Source: Anseranas semipalmata (taxonomy: Eukaryota; Chordata; Aves; Anseriformes; Anseranatidae). Taken from it: 64,000 nucleotides of DNA. The stretch is from the NCBI GenBank assembly GCA_013399115.1, contig VXAA01003998.1, forward strand, positions 327,048 to 391,047, given 5' to 3'. Shown piece by piece: positions 62,285 through 64,000 of the stretch. The notes below the pieces were generated by a model. It searched no databases and was not told where the DNA came from. It worked only from the letters and a program-made list of their open reading frames with translations. The position numbers and the translations under genes were made by a program. The stretch's first letter is position 1. Each line of letters opens with the position of its first letter.

Positions 62285-64000
62285 GTATGTGTACACGTCA
62301 GCTTACTCCTGAGAGAAGATAATGCCCAACAAACTGATTAATGCAGTGTAACTATTATATAGCGTAACTATGTAAAACAGAGTTGAGAATTCTACAAAAC
62401 CTTTAAAATTACAAGTACCCAGACCTACCTCACCAACTCCAGATCAGACAAGGTTCCCCAGAACATGTCTGCAGGCACAGGAGCCGCTTCCCTCAGGCTC
62501 CTCACCCCAGTCACTGAGCTATGAACCCTACCACTTGCTGCCTCTACTGACTTCACAAGCCCTGTGTTTGCTGTCAGGAAACAAACAGTTCTTTACTTTC
62601 TTGGAAATTAGGAGCTGTAAAGTGCCACAGTGAAGCCCTCAGCCAGCTGTCACTTGCTGAGTTCTCTCTCTGCTCTAACACTCCCTCAGCTCCAGGTGCT
62701 AATCATTGCCTCCTGCTCCCAAGCACAGGCAAAGCTGCAAGCATACCTTCCCGGTTATGGACAGCAACGTCACGGCAGACTTTCACAAGGCATGGCAAAG
62801 AAGGGAGGTCTAAAACCTCCCTTTATGGGCACAATATATTAATTCAAAAAAAGGATTTTCAAAGCAATGTGGGAAGAAAAAAAAAAAAACTTACCTAAAA
62901 TGCAGGAGTCCAGGAACTTCTTGCAGTCTTTTCTCTCTACTAAAGCTACCAACAATCTGCATCTTCACATCTCCTAAATAAGTTTGCTCAGCCTTTAATC
63001 AAAATCACCTAGCGCACTTTCCCAGCTGTCTCCAATAATCAGACAGCTCTGACTGGCCTGACGCCCTCAAGGAGGCACAGCACTTTATTACAGCTGACCA
63101 CAATATTCCTTTCCAAATCAAGAAGTATTTTTGTTGGAAGGAGAATTGTCTAGTTAGTAGAGCCCAGACCCTGGTTCAAAAATTCCTACACTTAATTCCA
63201 GTATATCAATCTGTTACAGATTGCTATAGGCCATTTAGCAACTCTCTTAGCAAGTGTTTAAAAAATATGTAAAGTGTAATTGCCTATATGAAATATTGGC
63301 ATATTTAAAAATACTAGATGTTTGGAGTTATACAACAATACAAGCAGTACTACTATATACACACAAGACTAATATTTAATATTAATAATTACAGCATTTT
63401 AAAATCAGCTACCAAATTTGTTTTTGTCAGTGAAGACAGAATTGTAACTGATCTTTGCATGTTTGTTCTCTCTGCTTAAGCCACTGAAAGTGTCATCTGT
63501 GCAACTTTTATTTACAATTATATGTATACTTTTCAAACCCAGATTGCTAAATTGCAGTCCTCCTACATTGAAAAGCAGCCCTTACATGATATTGTGGTCA
63601 TAAAAAAAGAAACTGATGTTGCTGAGGTTTAGGAAAATTACTGATATATACACTTATTTGTGTGAAATATTAAGGGGACCCAACAAGCTATCAACCATTA
63701 AAAAAACAAAACTGTATAAAGCTTGGGCTGCTCAGGTCAGAAACTAGGGACTAGTTTGTCTTTGCATTTCATTAATTATTAAGAAATTATTTCCCATTGT
63801 CCATAGTATATCTAATTTTTTAAAACTTAAATATATTTTTATACAGTTTACATACAGTATACTATATATTGTTAAAGTATTTTTTTATGTCAAAACACTA
63901 GCAAAGCATAGAACAAACTGCAAATTTTCAAACTGCATTATCGTTCACATGGAGATATACAACCATACAGGAATTCAAGTTGTCTAATTTCTGCTTTTCT
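62285..64000 (+). other. PDLIM3: PDLIM3 intron 2 (runs off the window)
   Basis: At least 1.7 kb without a further exon. AT-rich, with an A run at 62878-62889. A 70-codon frame at 62630-62842 has no recognisable content. Confidence 0.85.

Noticed and set aside
1..64000. tRNA, rRNA, CRISPR array, intact retrovirus or intact LINE.
   Set aside because: Read through both strands for the usual signatures; only 5'-truncated CR1 ends were found.

Overview
The window is vertebrate nuclear DNA, almost certainly from a bird. It holds long AT-rich introns with GT-AG splice sites, a few compact GC/CpG-rich patches, and two CR1-type LINE 3' ends that finish in the bird/reptile-style octamer repeat (ATTCTGTG)n. 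There are no operons, bacterial genes or CRISPR arrays. The species cannot be fixed from sequence alone. Human proteins used for comparison are recalled from memory, not searched.

Two genes lie head to tail on the + strand. The first (about 5.3-44.1 kb) is the 3' part of SORBS2 (ArgBP2/nArgBP2), an adaptor with one SoHo and three SH3 domains that works at Z-discs, stress fibres, focal adhesions and synapses. Sixteen coding exons can be read by hand with intact phase. Together they encode 1,283 codons if all are included, ending at a TGA at 42179-42181. Exons upstream of the SoHo domain lie before the window or were not recognised. The order is: SoHo exons (5.34, 6.45 kb); basic/Ser-rich linker exons (12.3, 13.7 kb); a 1,575-bp exon (16.9-18.5 kb) carrying the long nArgBP2-type region with a ten-His tract; a short linker (20.9 kb); SH3-1 (22.8 + 23.6 kb); SH3-2 (23.8 + 25.7 kb); three symmetric phase-0 exons (29.8, 31.6, 34.1 kb) adding up to 363 codons between SH3-2 and SH3-3; then SH3-3 (37.8, 41.2, 42.1 kb) and a 3' UTR of roughly 2 kb.

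From about 44.1 to 56.9 kb is intergenic DNA with no gene I can support. It contains several CpG-rich patches, a CR1 fragment, simple repeats and a poly-G run with an ambiguous base. The second gene, PDLIM3 (ALP), starts at 57,011 in a CpG island. Exon 1 and exon 2 (62,133-62,284) encode most of the N-terminal PDZ domain. Later exons, including the LIM domain, lie beyond the window.

Both products belong to the actin/alpha-actinin Z-disc machinery of muscle: PDLIM3 binds alpha-actinin through its PDZ region, and SORBS2 links alpha-actinin, vinculin and tyrosine kinases. The same neighbour order is known in human 4q35. I found no exotic system. The most interesting points are the three cassette-like exons between SH3-2 and SH3-3 (especially the 262-codon one), a perfect CRE palindrome just upstream of a TATA-like box at PDLIM3, and several unexplained CpG-rich patches.
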